Assembly (NCBI GenBank): GCA_001829185.1
Contig: MIAR01000046.1
Location: forward strand, 62,001-126,000
Direction: 5' to 3'
DNA: 64,000 nt
From: Spirochaetes bacterium GWB1_60_80
Lineage (GTDB): Bacteria; Spirochaetota; Spirochaetia; Treponematales; UBA12059
Position numbers and translations under genes: made by a program
Notes under the pieces: model-generated
Database searches by the model: none
The model's input: only the letters and a program-made list of their open reading frames with translations
What the model was told of the DNA's origin: nothing
Shown here: piece by piece, positions 44,801 through 51,059 of the stretch
Layout of the letters: the number at the start of each line of letters is the position of its first letter
Position numbering within the stretch: position 1 is the first letter of the stretch

Positions 44801-44881
44801 AACTCTTCTGGGCACCCGATCATTGGCTACGCCGCCAGCCAGATCGAGTATACGCGGCTGTTACCGGAAATCACGCCGTAA
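32846..44881 (+). CDS. giant Ig-like-repeat lipoprotein (4011 residues)
   Basis: Start ATG 32846 has GGAGGTGA ideally placed; the frame is open 42 bp upstream. A signal peptide ends in FLSTC, so Cys31 is the lipid anchor. Residues about 40-3400 are a long series (well over 20) of Ig-like beta-sandwich modules. The recurring joint is 'VDT..P', followed by 'I.G.V.D..G' strands. Between them are calcium-type D-x-D-G-D loops (DLDGDATADDGW, DFNGDGDFTDTRDLDG). Residues about 3430-3560 look like an IPT/TIG module, and the last 450 resemble a propeller. Lipid anchoring suggests a very long surface stalk for adhesion or cell-cell contact. The function is inferred; no enzyme motif was seen. The gene's upstream region is AT-rich. 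Confidence 0.9.
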   Translation: MNTTKTTIAKRGASLARGLLLTALVVFLSTCDIPFGLGSQVDTGAPRVTIDTPTRNGYYKGQIVISGTATDDIEVARVQVIVKRGTTIVKDIDAAISGETWTYSLDTGDGSLDGELTVTANAIDGFGKATETIIPIFVDNTPPTVLVTSPVTLNSVMTDYIDLKGEVYDQSPVSLVEVELLNLDGTVLAGPTRADGTNTWAIRFLLKDTIAGLPLPGEGTRAYKYRVYVTDGSGNRNSYYFHRTGIIAQKNSTAPFPSMDEIGRIDQNNLDGDSGITVAELESIRLISIANYAGFTYDPDPQIDFQFTNIVRIADSGSAEINLLAPNSKITGLITPPPESGAVEESSVVVRIYEYLTENLITEISQSSNPGNLTMLPVSSSISFAIALKDGVVDLASNKYKMTISAATDTGITKTSNMEEFTIDAEAPMFEESNLDPDLPDSQYQNAPFSMRFSGSHSTALVKIEIFQSFEGGAFVAIPEIDLPDTISFADQLSVALPFGTTTNGRYNYRAILHTVSGKTTTILRSVTYDTVAPVVTINSFNSFVPSTTSVNGMVEFYATSSEKYGIEETKYYITLNDSAPAFDAVVGGNIVQILANQEIDTTSLPDSSTYYLWVLTRDLAGNLGSNTVDMSFDVDQSTDRPTINLTSLDNGIILETAVNQDDNLLVLGGKISGSISDDDGVAAAWLEIDLNHNTNFDGGAERIALTLSGFGTTKTFDYAVSGLTEGTYSFRIDATDTNATPVHNTVFANPVWFGYDTATPTVVFNPNATDSNPVGPYRNADFTVQGTVQDTAGIAMVEFSLDNGSSWTDLGITAAAGAVQPWTRTIAAAANNGAKKLIIRATDDYGRTNQNTAVDATIDTVNPTVGLTPISGYIDTLLNIDGTAVDATSQLAATMEYCVDLNGNAVADDGWTAFPAGASWFKSGIVTSGLAEGAGKLIWIRISDRAGNQASTSGTFTVDHFAPTIAVDVAFDGAVYRNGEFTINGTVTDTNLGASPIAVTATRNSVAHALTNPLTNGTTWSRLINLAGEGNYEITITATDQAGRTSTEKRTIIVDTVDPTVSITSFESYATGSKVNGTVSFSSVSSDANGIDDTKYFVTTAATAPAYGATVDGTIVVRILAGASIDTTTLTDLGTYYLWVVALDKAGNDGANATSLSFQVDQSTDRPVVSLTSLSAGIISEGAVDKDNNLLVLGGKISGSITDDDGVAEAWLDIDLNHNTTFDGGAERIALTLSGFGKTKTFDYAVSGLAEGTYKFRIDALDSNATAIHNTPFANPVWFAYDISLPSVVFNNLDSLGVAIGAYRNADFTVEGTVQDTSGITKVEFSLDNGGNWSDLSLSTTTNLALDWDYPIDAAGNNGTVNLIVRATDRYLRTNQNSAIAVTVDTLIPTMTVTAFAPTYYADTGLAISGTAVDANSGLSLLEYCVDLDGDATADDGWFALNGTASWYKNDIAANLLAEGAGRAVWIRATDMAGNVSVPELRTFTVDHGAPVIAVDAAFDGSVFRNAAFTLNGTVSDGNLPASPISITAKKDGVAHTLTNPISNGATWSRLINLNGDGVYVFTITAVDAFSRSSSVERTVTVDSSQPNLEITSVLPILSGANVNGVITLAVNTSDSNGLTGVKYFLRTDASTPAYGDAIAAPTSGNLSAPYSVQIDTTLLTNSTAYTLWVIARDRAGNDRLVSTTINVNQTSDTPSAAIESPLSTEQLGVDRRLRGSFSDDDGVALSGAVLYIRKLGAPTYTARNLNVTGSAGQQVAWTYDATTDVTTNGDGTYQVYLVVADNAAVKLGKGSVNYTTAVQTFVYDVNPPNVSAISAAPVQGAYAAADVVTLTWTALDSSGIASQDIDIDGVSTGLGAITNPSGDNFQAIYTVPSSGLTSGNKTITLITADGTGRATTRTLTILVDIDPPEVENAYTVNPAFVGSTPNGAFELKGTAYDNRGLTTVAVALSTDGTNYGSYTNATLSSGNWTLAIADSASLIAGAGTLYFRVMATDSADNTSVVREFSQAVNQAADKPVVTLISPVDASSYGTTVQISGTATDDDNLDGVSPLDADAIEIQYWGPLPATTPTTVNPTISGTGKNANFNYSLSGLASGDFVVQSRARDSNNLWGDWSTQAGFTVNAGAPNLSLATVVDTFRNNASLSLSGTVSDGQGVQYVRVRINGAGWTDATGTSAWGAGNVSDTWSATINLGSDGLKTIEIIAADMGDFIANRQLTTTLDATPPAGSFDTQFRDDPSGSYLVTTALNKVVRITGTVTELNLADTNPVEISIAGGGYVPVSGTFVWSYVWDTTSLGNADYELRLRITDKAGNVTASVIKTVTTQQSADVPQISQAFVAAPTANDAGNNLLGALLKVSGTISDDDGFLAGAVNLYLDGSATPIAATNTTGTTATWDYTWGSLAQGQHYYSIQATDRNGQVASLGPTYFLVDTTNPALTVNSPTAGAKVLAGTLTISGSATDAGGLGALPLSISLRHSSGASSLLHNLNYTPTLAGNNFSQNVTIDGNSLDGTLFIDFVLTDRAGKQNSLTRAITIDTTGPVLNLTYPSSGAYMNGFVSFTGTADDLNGLSDVTLQLLAPGTYLPVATIARSGSTLSSWEFPFNLESYATATYGVDVNADGKLFKVLFRLTATDQTGNVVEYKVNNPTQNDWPFFYIDLDGDKPSISVTQPSNGANIGGIVNMFGSSSDDDGPVMRVEVQIDFNGDGDFTDTRDLDGLGGIQTGGTPESYVIGSDTFNVTVGDIAHPWEDESSWYPVSVTNNSWSLELNVTGDLYSANTGGTGYLNIRTRSRDMYGLPSEISTRTIFLDETFPRIENVVPDDKSYQSGHFDLTVDFGDNVNLNLADKSAIRVNINKSGYTTLVPGANSGPGWSGTLTAALGTPQYGYDLALDIDTDFFFNNASGIFYVDLYVKDQSEYVNQRGYTYYIDNQAPTSGWSDRPGAPDGLNLRNGQVRINNNPLYDYAFLEGNYLDSGVVSGVDRVEVYFVKTGTVRRIKGATGSLAALNTSAVQLETYDEGTGIWSDPPLATTLPYAQHSDPGFGNDYVIRIDRATEMSSISTGADSDLDGFFEFMGLDGGAQRFRAYFNSQYLPDGEIDIHYVVYDMAGNSTHWVRRGFIANNGPSYSRIRIGSDYNASDTVVDIGGSVTEIVDYFYPTESIDRLADDEPVTIKNGKLYFAVESTDPNGTIQSTVINVVDPSPGSKGTLTTFSGATGGNVAINPLTPIAITIGSAQFPSAGIYYLEVAVKDNDLIASRRTLVINVLATVDTDIPTLTPIAMTQANAIPLDAGNALGHLEMQTGTDPTAWTAISTAYGSDNDPKASGEINLKGTVFDNNRITSLDVTAEGVGTNLVIANWVGGQLVSADPARLTIDSQGLTEAGHTVTFTYRWNTALVTNSAGLDKTVAFRATDAATLNSAAHTALRFDVVPYISGITTTQITNGGITARNLRAVSGRYSIKTGSTADFVTISGFNLRPIANGVRLSSATYPSGVTGTTLRGAAMTFQAAASPYTTLMVSNTATASGYVNVITGTVGVPLPTVNNLNDNTMAHNQEPDTNNGLVTLHDDRYANFFTVTNTGMTTSLFPQMIMDVDTPVFGYIQGSAANDLQVRRGSTSGGSIGLVRILSADGLGMARDDSGFYHMASVNNFAQGRMIYLYNRFETLYANGGRSNPYWSGSTAESSTNTGNNALDMDSVDFSSRLLSRYQNIQMIARGNSNTAGQYSRVYMAFYDDLTGQVIFRNLRVGQGAAGYDMYNDGGLRRTNYAEAPGTVTDDGRKIVTANGSPHLAMAVTDNNVVVIVFYNQVTGYLNLVYSATVAGGATAAPIDLANPVTGAVYWSTPQQIGQQYTGWYLSMAMENDGNTGTPDAIHLAAYDSATADLRYLYLSDYTDATADVARIDAMNSVGIYTDIKVRAGVPWISYYNNSENGTRDSIRLTRFNGVPATAVTDGANLNGTVTGNWEYMTVPVNSAPVGGNTKFLKTNLGFNSSGHPIIGYAASQIEYTRLLPEITP
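34433..38050 (+). repeat. 1.58-kb higher-order repeat inside the giant gene
   Basis: A block of about 526-528 codons starting at the VDT/DTV..P joint recurs at 34433, 36011 and 37595. The first two copies are complete; the third is partial and fades near 38050. Long stretches are near-identical in DNA (for example CTGGTGCTCGGCGG at both 34840 and 36420), so the duplication is fairly recent compared with single Ig modules. Confidence 0.85.
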
Positions 44882-44887
44882 GTCGCC

Positions 44888-44921
44888 GCCGACCGGGTCA
44901 GAACGACTCGGCCGGCCTTTT
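44888..44921 (+). terminator. terminator of the giant gene
   Basis: A 12-bp stem (GCCGACCGGGTC / GACTCGGCCGGC, one mismatch and one G-U pair) with a 5-nt loop, then CTTTT, 6 bp after the stop. Confidence 0.65.
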
Positions 44922-44975
44922 CGGACTGCGCGGTGAAACTACTAGCGCTACTGTCCGTTACTATCCTGGAGGGGT

Positions 44976-45821
44976 ATGAAACGCATATTAATCGTCCTGT
45001 CCTTGTTTTCTTTGCTAATGGGGTCTTGCGCTGCGCCGCTTCGGCGTGCCCACCGAGACTGGCGGCAAACCTGGACTACAGCCGCGCAGTTGGGGCAACT
45101 ACCGGTTTCTGCGGAGCGTGCCGACTATATCGGAGCGATCGAGGTAGCCTCCAGCTACCTGACCAGCCAGCTGCCTGAAGCCGCCGTTTTAGCGCCGGCC
45201 TTCTTGGACCCCGCCTCGGCCCCCACCACCCAAGCCCTGACCGCCTGGCATGAGGACAAGGCGGAGTGGTTGATCGACCAGGCCAGCCGCCGTCCCTTCC
45301 AGTTATTCTTTGACCTGGAGCGCCTGGCCAGCGCCCGGCGACGCCTGGAGGCCAAGGGCTACCGGGTAGAGGTCTTCCCGGTGGAGCGGCTAGTTCCCTG
45401 GTTGGGGCTGGAAACGCCTTTGCGGCTGGACTGGCAACAGCGTCCCTTGGCCTACAGCGCCGAAACACTGGCCTACAATCAGCTGTTGGATGCCGACGCC
45501 TCCGTCGACCGCGAGGCTATAGTCGAGGCCCTGGTCCGCGACTTCCTGATCCAGCGTTATGGCGCCCACAGCTTGGAACTAGAAGCCTTCCTGGCTCGCC
45601 GGGCCGATGAACGCAGTCTGCAGTACCTGGTTGGTCAGCTGGCCACGGCCTTGGCCGGTGGCAGCGATACTGTCACCCGCAGCAGCTATCTGTCAGCCTG
45701 GTTGGACGATTACCGGCAGAATTATTCCAGCCGCTTCCAGACCAATCTGTACCGCGATATCGACGAAGCTTGGCTGACGCCGGGACGCATTGTGCTCATT
45801 ACCGAAGGCTGGCGTCCGTAG
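44976..45821 (+). CDS. putative lipoprotein of unknown function
   Basis: 281 residues with a lipoprotein signal peptide (SLFSLLMGSC; Cys18). The remainder is a mostly helical globular domain containing AIEVASSYLTSQLPEA, LTAWHEDKAEWLIDQ and DLERLASARRRLEAKGYRVEVFPVERL. It has no recognisable catalytic motif. GGAGGGG precedes the ATG. It follows the giant-lipoprotein terminator and precedes ettA with its own -10, so it is probably transcribed alone. Confidence 0.75.
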   Translation: MKRILIVLSLFSLLMGSCAAPLRRAHRDWRQTWTTAAQLGQLPVSAERADYIGAIEVASSYLTSQLPEAAVLAPAFLDPASAPTTQALTAWHEDKAEWLIDQASRRPFQLFFDLERLASARRRLEAKGYRVEVFPVERLVPWLGLETPLRLDWQQRPLAYSAETLAYNQLLDADASVDREAIVEALVRDFLIQRYGAHSLELEAFLARRADERSLQYLVGQLATALAGGSDTVTRSSYLSAWLDDYRQNYSSRFQTNLYRDIDEAWLTPGRIVLITEGWRP

Positions 45822-45913
45822 CCGCCGAGCAATAGCCGAAAAACAACACTTCCCGACGGGATTGGCCAAACAGCAGTACGGTCGCCGCCTTCCATAAATT
45901 GCCATTTTCGGGC

Positions 45914-45919
45914 TATACT
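45914..45919 (+). promoter_or_regulatory. -10 box of a probable leaderless ettA transcript
   Basis: TATACT with 7 nt before the ATG at 45927; no Shine-Dalgarno sequence fits between them. Confidence 0.5.
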
Positions 45920-45926
45920 GCTCCCC

Positions 45927-47606
45927 ATGGCAACAGTCGACGACAAGAAAATCATCTACACGATGCATGGTGTTTCCAAGAAACACGGTACCAAGCAGGT
46001 CCTCAAGGACATATACATCAGCTACTACTATGGCGCCAAGATCGGCGTCATCGGCCTGAACGGCTCCGGTAAATCCAGCCTGCTGCGCATTCTAGCCGGC
46101 CGGGATACCGAGATCCTGGGTGAAACCTCTTGCGCGCCTGGTTACTCGATCGGCTTTCTGGAACAGGAACCGCACCTGACCGACGGCAAGACCGTCCGCC
46201 AGGTGGTTTCCGAGGGCGTCCAGTCCATCGTGGATCTGCTGGCCGAGTTTGAACAGGTCAGCGAGGCTTTTGGCGAGGCCGAGGCCGATTTCGACAAGCT
46301 GGCCAGCCGCCAGGCCGTCCTGCAGGAAAAAATCGAGGCCGCCGATGGCTGGAACCTGGACGTCAGGCTCGACCTGGCCATGGATGCCCTGCGCTGCCCA
46401 GCGGCCGACGAGCCGGTTGACCATCTGTCCGGTGGCGAACGCCGGCGGGTGGCGCTCTGCCGTCTGCTTTTGTCCAAGCCCGATATTCTGTTGCTCGACG
46501 AACCGACCAACCACCTGGACGCCGAAACCGTCGCCTGGCTGGAGCGCCACCTGCAGCAGTACGAGGGCACGGTCATCGCCGTCACCCACGACCGCTACTT
46601 CCTGGACAACGTGGCCGGCTGGATCCTGGAGCTGGACCGCGGCGAAGGCATACCGTGGAAGGGCAACTACTCCAGCTGGCTGGAACAGAAGCAGCAGCGC
46701 CTGGCCATCGAGGAAAAGGGCGACTCGGCCCGCGCCAAGACCCTGGAGCGCGAGCTGGAATGGGTGCGCATGAGCGCCAAGGGTCGCCACGCCAAAAGCA
46801 AATCGCGCATCGAGCGCTACGAGAAGCTGCTGGCCGACGGCGAGCGCGAAAAAGTGAAGGAAAACAAACTGTACATCACGCCAGGACCCCGCCTGGGTTC
46901 GGTGGTCATCGAGGCCAAGCAGATCGCCAAGGCCTTTGGCGACAAGATACTGTTCAAGGACCTGGATTTCGTCATCCCGCCGGGAGCGGTGGTGGGCATC
47001 ATCGGGCCCAACGGCGCCGGCAAGACCACCTTATTCAAGCTTATCGCCGGCCTGGAAAAGCTGGACTCCGGCGAGCTGCGCCTGGGCGACACGGTCAAGC
47101 TGGCCTACGCCGACCAGATGCGCGCCGGCTTGGACCCCGACAAGACAGTCTGGGAACAGCTATCCGACGGCCTTGACCTCATCAAGCTGGGCGGTACCAA
47201 GGAAATCAACAGCCGGGCCTATTGCTCGTGGTTTAACTTCTCGGGTGGCGACCAGCAGAAGAAGGTCGGCGTGCTGTCCGGCGGCGAGCGCAACCGGCTC
47301 AACCTGGCCATCATGCTCAAGGAGGGCAGCAACGTCATGCTGTTGGACGAGCCGACCAACGACCTGGACGTGAACACCCTGCGCGCCCTCGAGGAAGCCC
47401 TCGACGAGTTCGCCGGCTGCGCCCTGGTGGTCAGCCATGACCGCTGGTTCCTGGACCGCGTCTGCACTCACCTCTTGGCCTTCGAGGACGAGGGCGTGCT
47501 CTGGTACGACGGCAATTGGAGCGAGTTCGCCGAATACCGGCGCGAACAGCTTGGCGCCGAGGCCGACCGGCCGCACCGCTACGTCCACCGCAAACTGGAA
47601 CGCTAG
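45927..47606 (+). CDS. ettA: energy-dependent translational throttle ABC-F protein
   Basis: 559 residues. EttA binds the ribosomal E site and gates the first peptide bond by ATP level. Two ABC domains have Walker A GLNGSGKSSLL and GPNGAGKTTLF, signatures LSGGERRRVAL and LSGGERNRLNLA, and Walker B DILLLDEPTNHLD and VMLLDEPTNDLD. The P-site tRNA-interaction linker is rich in basic helix (WVRMSAKGRHAKSKSRIERYE). The length is that of EttA (about 555). It opens with MATVDDKKIIYTMHGVSK. It converges on the M28-like gene with 6 bp between stops. Confidence 0.95.
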   Translation: MATVDDKKIIYTMHGVSKKHGTKQVLKDIYISYYYGAKIGVIGLNGSGKSSLLRILAGRDTEILGETSCAPGYSIGFLEQEPHLTDGKTVRQVVSEGVQSIVDLLAEFEQVSEAFGEAEADFDKLASRQAVLQEKIEAADGWNLDVRLDLAMDALRCPAADEPVDHLSGGERRRVALCRLLLSKPDILLLDEPTNHLDAETVAWLERHLQQYEGTVIAVTHDRYFLDNVAGWILELDRGEGIPWKGNYSSWLEQKQQRLAIEEKGDSARAKTLERELEWVRMSAKGRHAKSKSRIERYEKLLADGEREKVKENKLYITPGPRLGSVVIEAKQIAKAFGDKILFKDLDFVIPPGAVVGIIGPNGAGKTTLFKLIAGLEKLDSGELRLGDTVKLAYADQMRAGLDPDKTVWEQLSDGLDLIKLGGTKEINSRAYCSWFNFSGGDQQKKVGVLSGGERNRLNLAIMLKEGSNVMLLDEPTNDLDVNTLRALEEALDEFAGCALVVSHDRWFLDRVCTHLLAFEDEGVLWYDGNWSEFAEYRREQLGAEADRPHRYVHRKLER

Positions 47607-47612
47607 GATTAG

Positions 47613-48536
47613 CTAGCCGATATAGGCCGGCAGGCGCCACTCGGCCAGGCATTGCAGCACCCGGGCCATCAGGCTGAAGGCCTCGGCCGTGTAGAGCTTC
47701 GGCGTATCCTGGGCGCCGTGCAGGTAACGCCAGGTTTCGGGGATGCCAGGAGCCCGCAGCGAGGCCCAGGGTGGCAGAAGAGCCGGCGCAGCGCCTCCCG
47801 GGGCACCCGGGCTATTGTTGTCGCCGTAAGCGCCACCATCGAAGGCCTGGCCGGTCAGGCCTTCATACTCGCGGCGTGGCAGCACCGTCAGCACCAGCGA
47901 GGCCACGCCGGCGCACAGGAAGCCGAGGTCTTCGCCAAACGGCACCCGCGCCTGGCGGACCGGGACGCGAGTGCCGAGCAAGCGCCGCAGCTGATTGGCC
48001 GTATCATCCACCTGAAGCGCCAGCCCCCGAAACGAGGCATCGCGTCCTGCCAGGCTGTCGCTGGCGCTGGACAGTAACAGGGTGTCGCCCCGCCCGGTCA
48101 CGTCCAGCGAAAAAACCATTGGTGCCTGGTAACCCAGCCGCTGCAGGGCCGTGCCCAAGAGGTAAGACCCCTGGCGGTCGATAACGGTGCCGGACAACTC
48201 CTCGTGGTCGGTGAAGATTACAGCCGTGTTCACGGCCGCCTGAGCCGACACCAGGAAACGCACCAACTGTAGGTTGGCGGCCGAGTTGTCGAGCGCTCCA
48301 GGCGTCCCCGCCACCCGGTCATGATGCGCCGTGATTATTTTATAGCGACAAGCCTCGCTGCGCACCATGCTCGGCGGCGTGGCCACCAGATGGAGCCCGC
48401 CGGACAGCTCCACGGCCCGCACCTTGATGCCGGCGTCCTGCAAGACAGACTTCAGCAAGCCTGGCCGGTCGGCGCCGAGGGCTAAATAGTCCTGGAACCA
48501 GGCCGGCAGCGGCCCGGCCGACTGGACGGCGCTCAT
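47613..48536 (-). CDS. M28-family metallopeptidase-like protein
   Basis: 307 residues. Zinc-peptidase M28 features are visible: AHHDRVAGTPGALDNSAAN (His and Asp ligands), FTDHEELSG (acid and ligand Glu) and FGEDLGFLCAGVASLVLTV with a further ligand. There is no signal peptide, so it would act in the cytoplasm. The ATG overlaps the stop of the upstream GGDEF gene as ATGA, implying co-expression. The substrate is unknown, probably aminopeptidase-type. Confidence 0.8.
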   Translation of the reverse strand: MSAVQSAGPLPAWFQDYLALGADRPGLLKSVLQDAGIKVRAVELSGGLHLVATPPSMVRSEACRYKIITAHHDRVAGTPGALDNSAANLQLVRFLVSAQAAVNTAVIFTDHEELSGTVIDRQGSYLLGTALQRLGYQAPMVFSLDVTGRGDTLLLSSASDSLAGRDASFRGLALQVDDTANQLRRLLGTRVPVRQARVPFGEDLGFLCAGVASLVLTVLPRREYEGLTGQAFDGGAYGDNNSPGAPGGAAPALLPPWASLRAPGIPETWRYLHGAQDTPKLYTAEAFSLMARVLQCLAEWRLPAYIG

Positions 48537-50860
48537 GGCTGCTTCGGACTGACGTCGTCCGGCGGCAATTGGGTGCAGACCACCCGATTGCGGCCTCGAT
48601 TCTTAGCCTGGTAGAGGCAGCGGTCGGCTGCTTCCACAAAGCCGAGCAAGTCCTGGTGGCCGTCCAGGATCACCAGGCCGAACGAGACGGTAACCTGTAG
48701 GCCAAGCTCGCCGATGGACAGTTCGGCCACTTGGCGGCGCAGGCGCTCCGCGAAGACATAGGCGCCGGCCAGCGGCGTTTCGGGCAGCACGATCAGGAAC
48801 TCCTCACCGCCATAACGCCCTACGAAATCGGCGTTACGCAGGCCGGCCTTGATGCAGCGGGCCACGTCGGCCAGTACTTGGTCGCCAGCCCGATGGCCGT
48901 AGGTATCGTTGACCAACTTGAAGTGATCGATATCGGCCATGACCAGGCAGAGCTCGCGCCGGTAGCGGCTGGAGGTCTTGAACTCGCGGTCCAGCAGCTC
49001 AAAAACATGGCGCCGGTTATAGAGGCCGGTCAGGCCATCCTTGATGGCCAACTGCTCCAGATCGCGGGTGCGGCGCTTGACCTCCTCTTCCAAAGTCGCG
49101 TTCCAGGCCCGGAACATTTCCTTGTATTTTTTCTCCTTGCGGGCCAGCTTCATCAGCTGGTCGTTGGCCCGTTCCAGGTCCTCGCCCTGCTGCTTGAGTT
49201 CGGTAGTCTTGAGCCGATAAATTTCGGCCTCTTTCTTGGCGCTCTCCACCTCGTAGCGCAGGCCGTTGCGCAAGGCGACGGCCACGAAGCTGGACAGTAC
49301 CTGCAGCGCTTCCATGGCCTGCGTGTCGTAGGCATAGGCGTTGTTGCTCTGAACCAGCATGGCGCCCAGGGCTTCCTCCTGGTCGTAAACGGGCATACAC
49401 ACGAAACTGCGCGTTTCAGGATAGATCACCGAAAGATCGAAAATCCCGGCCGGCTGCCACTTGGTCAGATCGTTGACCACCAGGTCGCGGCGGTGGACCA
49501 TGCACTGAACCAGGAGGTTCGAAGGTTCCAGGAACAGGTTGGTGTCGCTGATCTCCAGCGAGTTGTACTTGACGTTCAGGCGGTAGACCAGCTCGCCCTT
49601 CTCGCTGTCGTAGAGCGCTAACGAGAAAATCGGCGCGTCCAGGAAGGCGAACAAGCCATTGTAGAGCTCGCGGCAGACGTGGTCGATATTCAATGACGAG
49701 GTGACGGTGCGGCCGAGCTGACTAACCGTATGCACCAGCCGGTAAGACCGCTGTAAAGCCTCGTTGCTGCGCCGCAACTGCTCGCTTTCCGCCCGGGCTT
49801 GCTCGGCCTCCCGCATGGCTTGGGCCGTGTCATGCCGGATCTTGAAGATGGCCAGTTGACGTTGGATGTCGCCGTTGAACAAGCGGCGGGTCAGGCTGTC
49901 CGCTTCCAAAAGATACCCGGCCGATTCGCCGTAGCGGCCGCGTTCGTACTCGATCCGGGCCATGGCCCGTAAGGTCTTGACCATGACCTGGCTGGCGGCC
50001 TGCCCGCCAAACATCTCGCGGCAGCGTTCCAGCTGGTCGGCGGCCTCGTCATGCCGGCCGCTCTCCATCAGGAAGGTGCCAAAGCGTAGCCGGATGTCGC
50101 AGCCGCTCAATTTCAAGTTCACCGGCGCCACCAGTTCGATGGCGGCGCGGAACAGGGCTTCGGCCGCGGCCGGCTGCCCTGTTCTGGCCGCCAGAAGCGC
50201 CTGATTGGCCAGGACATCCGCTAGGCGGCCCGAGGCTTGGTCGCGTCGATGCACGGCCTCGGCGGCCTGGAAATCCTGCCCGGCGGCTTCATAATCGCCC
50301 AATTCCAGCCTAACCAAGCCGCGATTGGCCAGGTAGATAGCCAAGCCCCCACCAAGCTCATCCTCGCCGGCCAGTTGGATGGCTTTTTCATAGCAACTCT
50401 GGGCTTCGCCGAATTGCTCCAGCTCGCGGTAAACCTCGCCCATGTTGTTAAAGGCCGCTGCCTCCAGCAGGCGATCCTGGGTTTTGCGCAGGGCTTTGAA
50501 ACAATTATCCAGATCGGCCAGGGCGGCGGTGTAATCGGCCACGCCGCAATCAATAGCCGCCAAGCGCATGCAGGCTTCGGCTTCTTCCAGCCCGGCGCCG
50601 GACAACTCGGCCAAGCGTAGGGCTTCCAACGTGTCGACCATGGCCTGTTCCAGATTGAGCATGGCAAAGTGAGCGCCGGCGCTGACGATTCGCGCTTTGG
50701 CGCGAACCCGCTCCAGACCGGTCGCCGCGTACTGCTCATAATACTGGTTGGCTTGCCGTAGGGCTTCCTGTGGAGTCCGGTGCACTTTGTGCCAGATAAG
50801 GTCCAGCTCATGCACCAAGTTTTGGATATCCACATGCCTAATCGATTCAGAATCCCTCAT
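48533..50860 (-). CDS. TPR-GAF-GGDEF diguanylate cyclase
   Basis: 775 residues. Residues 1-330 are tandem TPR-type helices (AAFNNMGEVYRELEQFGEAQ is one). A coiled coil leads to a GAF domain at about 380-560 (NIDHVCRELYNGLFAFLDAP, SFVCMPVYDQEEALGAMLVQ). A second coiled coil is followed by GGDEF at about 605-775: DGLTGLYNRRHVFELLDREF, ADIDHFKLVNDTYG, GRYGGEEF and CLYQAKNRGRNRV. RNAD five residues before GGEEF is a product-inhibition site. It is cytoplasmic and likely makes c-di-GMP in response to GAF or TPR-partner signals. The transcript carries a strong 5' hairpin. It is coupled to the M28 gene. Confidence 0.92.
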   Translation of the reverse strand: MRDSESIRHVDIQNLVHELDLIWHKVHRTPQEALRQANQYYEQYAATGLERVRAKARIVSAGAHFAMLNLEQAMVDTLEALRLAELSGAGLEEAEACMRLAAIDCGVADYTAALADLDNCFKALRKTQDRLLEAAAFNNMGEVYRELEQFGEAQSCYEKAIQLAGEDELGGGLAIYLANRGLVRLELGDYEAAGQDFQAAEAVHRRDQASGRLADVLANQALLAARTGQPAAAEALFRAAIELVAPVNLKLSGCDIRLRFGTFLMESGRHDEAADQLERCREMFGGQAASQVMVKTLRAMARIEYERGRYGESAGYLLEADSLTRRLFNGDIQRQLAIFKIRHDTAQAMREAEQARAESEQLRRSNEALQRSYRLVHTVSQLGRTVTSSLNIDHVCRELYNGLFAFLDAPIFSLALYDSEKGELVYRLNVKYNSLEISDTNLFLEPSNLLVQCMVHRRDLVVNDLTKWQPAGIFDLSVIYPETRSFVCMPVYDQEEALGAMLVQSNNAYAYDTQAMEALQVLSSFVAVALRNGLRYEVESAKKEAEIYRLKTTELKQQGEDLERANDQLMKLARKEKKYKEMFRAWNATLEEEVKRRTRDLEQLAIKDGLTGLYNRRHVFELLDREFKTSSRYRRELCLVMADIDHFKLVNDTYGHRAGDQVLADVARCIKAGLRNADFVGRYGGEEFLIVLPETPLAGAYVFAERLRRQVAELSIGELGLQVTVSFGLVILDGHQDLLGFVEAADRCLYQAKNRGRNRVVCTQLPPDDVSPKQP

Positions 50861-50882
50861 TTTAATTCGTTCTCCCGGTTTA

Positions 50883-50905
50883 CCACTGGCTATGCCAGCC
50901 AGTGG
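50883..50905 (-). promoter_or_regulatory. 5'-end stem-loop of the GGDEF transcript
   Basis: Minus-strand CCACTGGCT-GGCAT-AGCCAGTGG, a perfect 9-bp stem with a 5-nt loop. It begins a few bases after the expected start site and ends before the ribosome-binding site. It may stabilise the mRNA, bind a protein, or act as an operator in DNA. Confidence 0.5.
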
Positions 50906-50914
50906 GGAATTTTA

Positions 50915-50923
50915 ATTATACCA
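50915..50923 (-). promoter_or_regulatory. extended -10 promoter of the GGDEF gene
   Basis: TGG-TATAAT on the minus strand, 55 nt before the start at 50860. Confidence 0.65.
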
Positions 50924-51006
50924 CGGACTAGGCCAGATCGACAAATTTTCGACTTTGACCGCTAAAAAATCCATAGGTTCCGCTTTTAAATGACTGAATC
51001 GCGGAT

Positions 51007-51012
51007 TATACT
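51007..51012 (+). promoter_or_regulatory. -10 box for the TGS-uridine kinase gene
   Basis: TATACT, 47 nt before the ATG at 51060. A weak TTTTAA lies 17 bp upstream. GAGGAG before the ATG gives a normal leader. Confidence 0.5.
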
Positions 51013-51059
51013 GGAGAAGCAGCCAGTACCAGGCGCTTTAATCGAGCAGAGGAGTCGTT

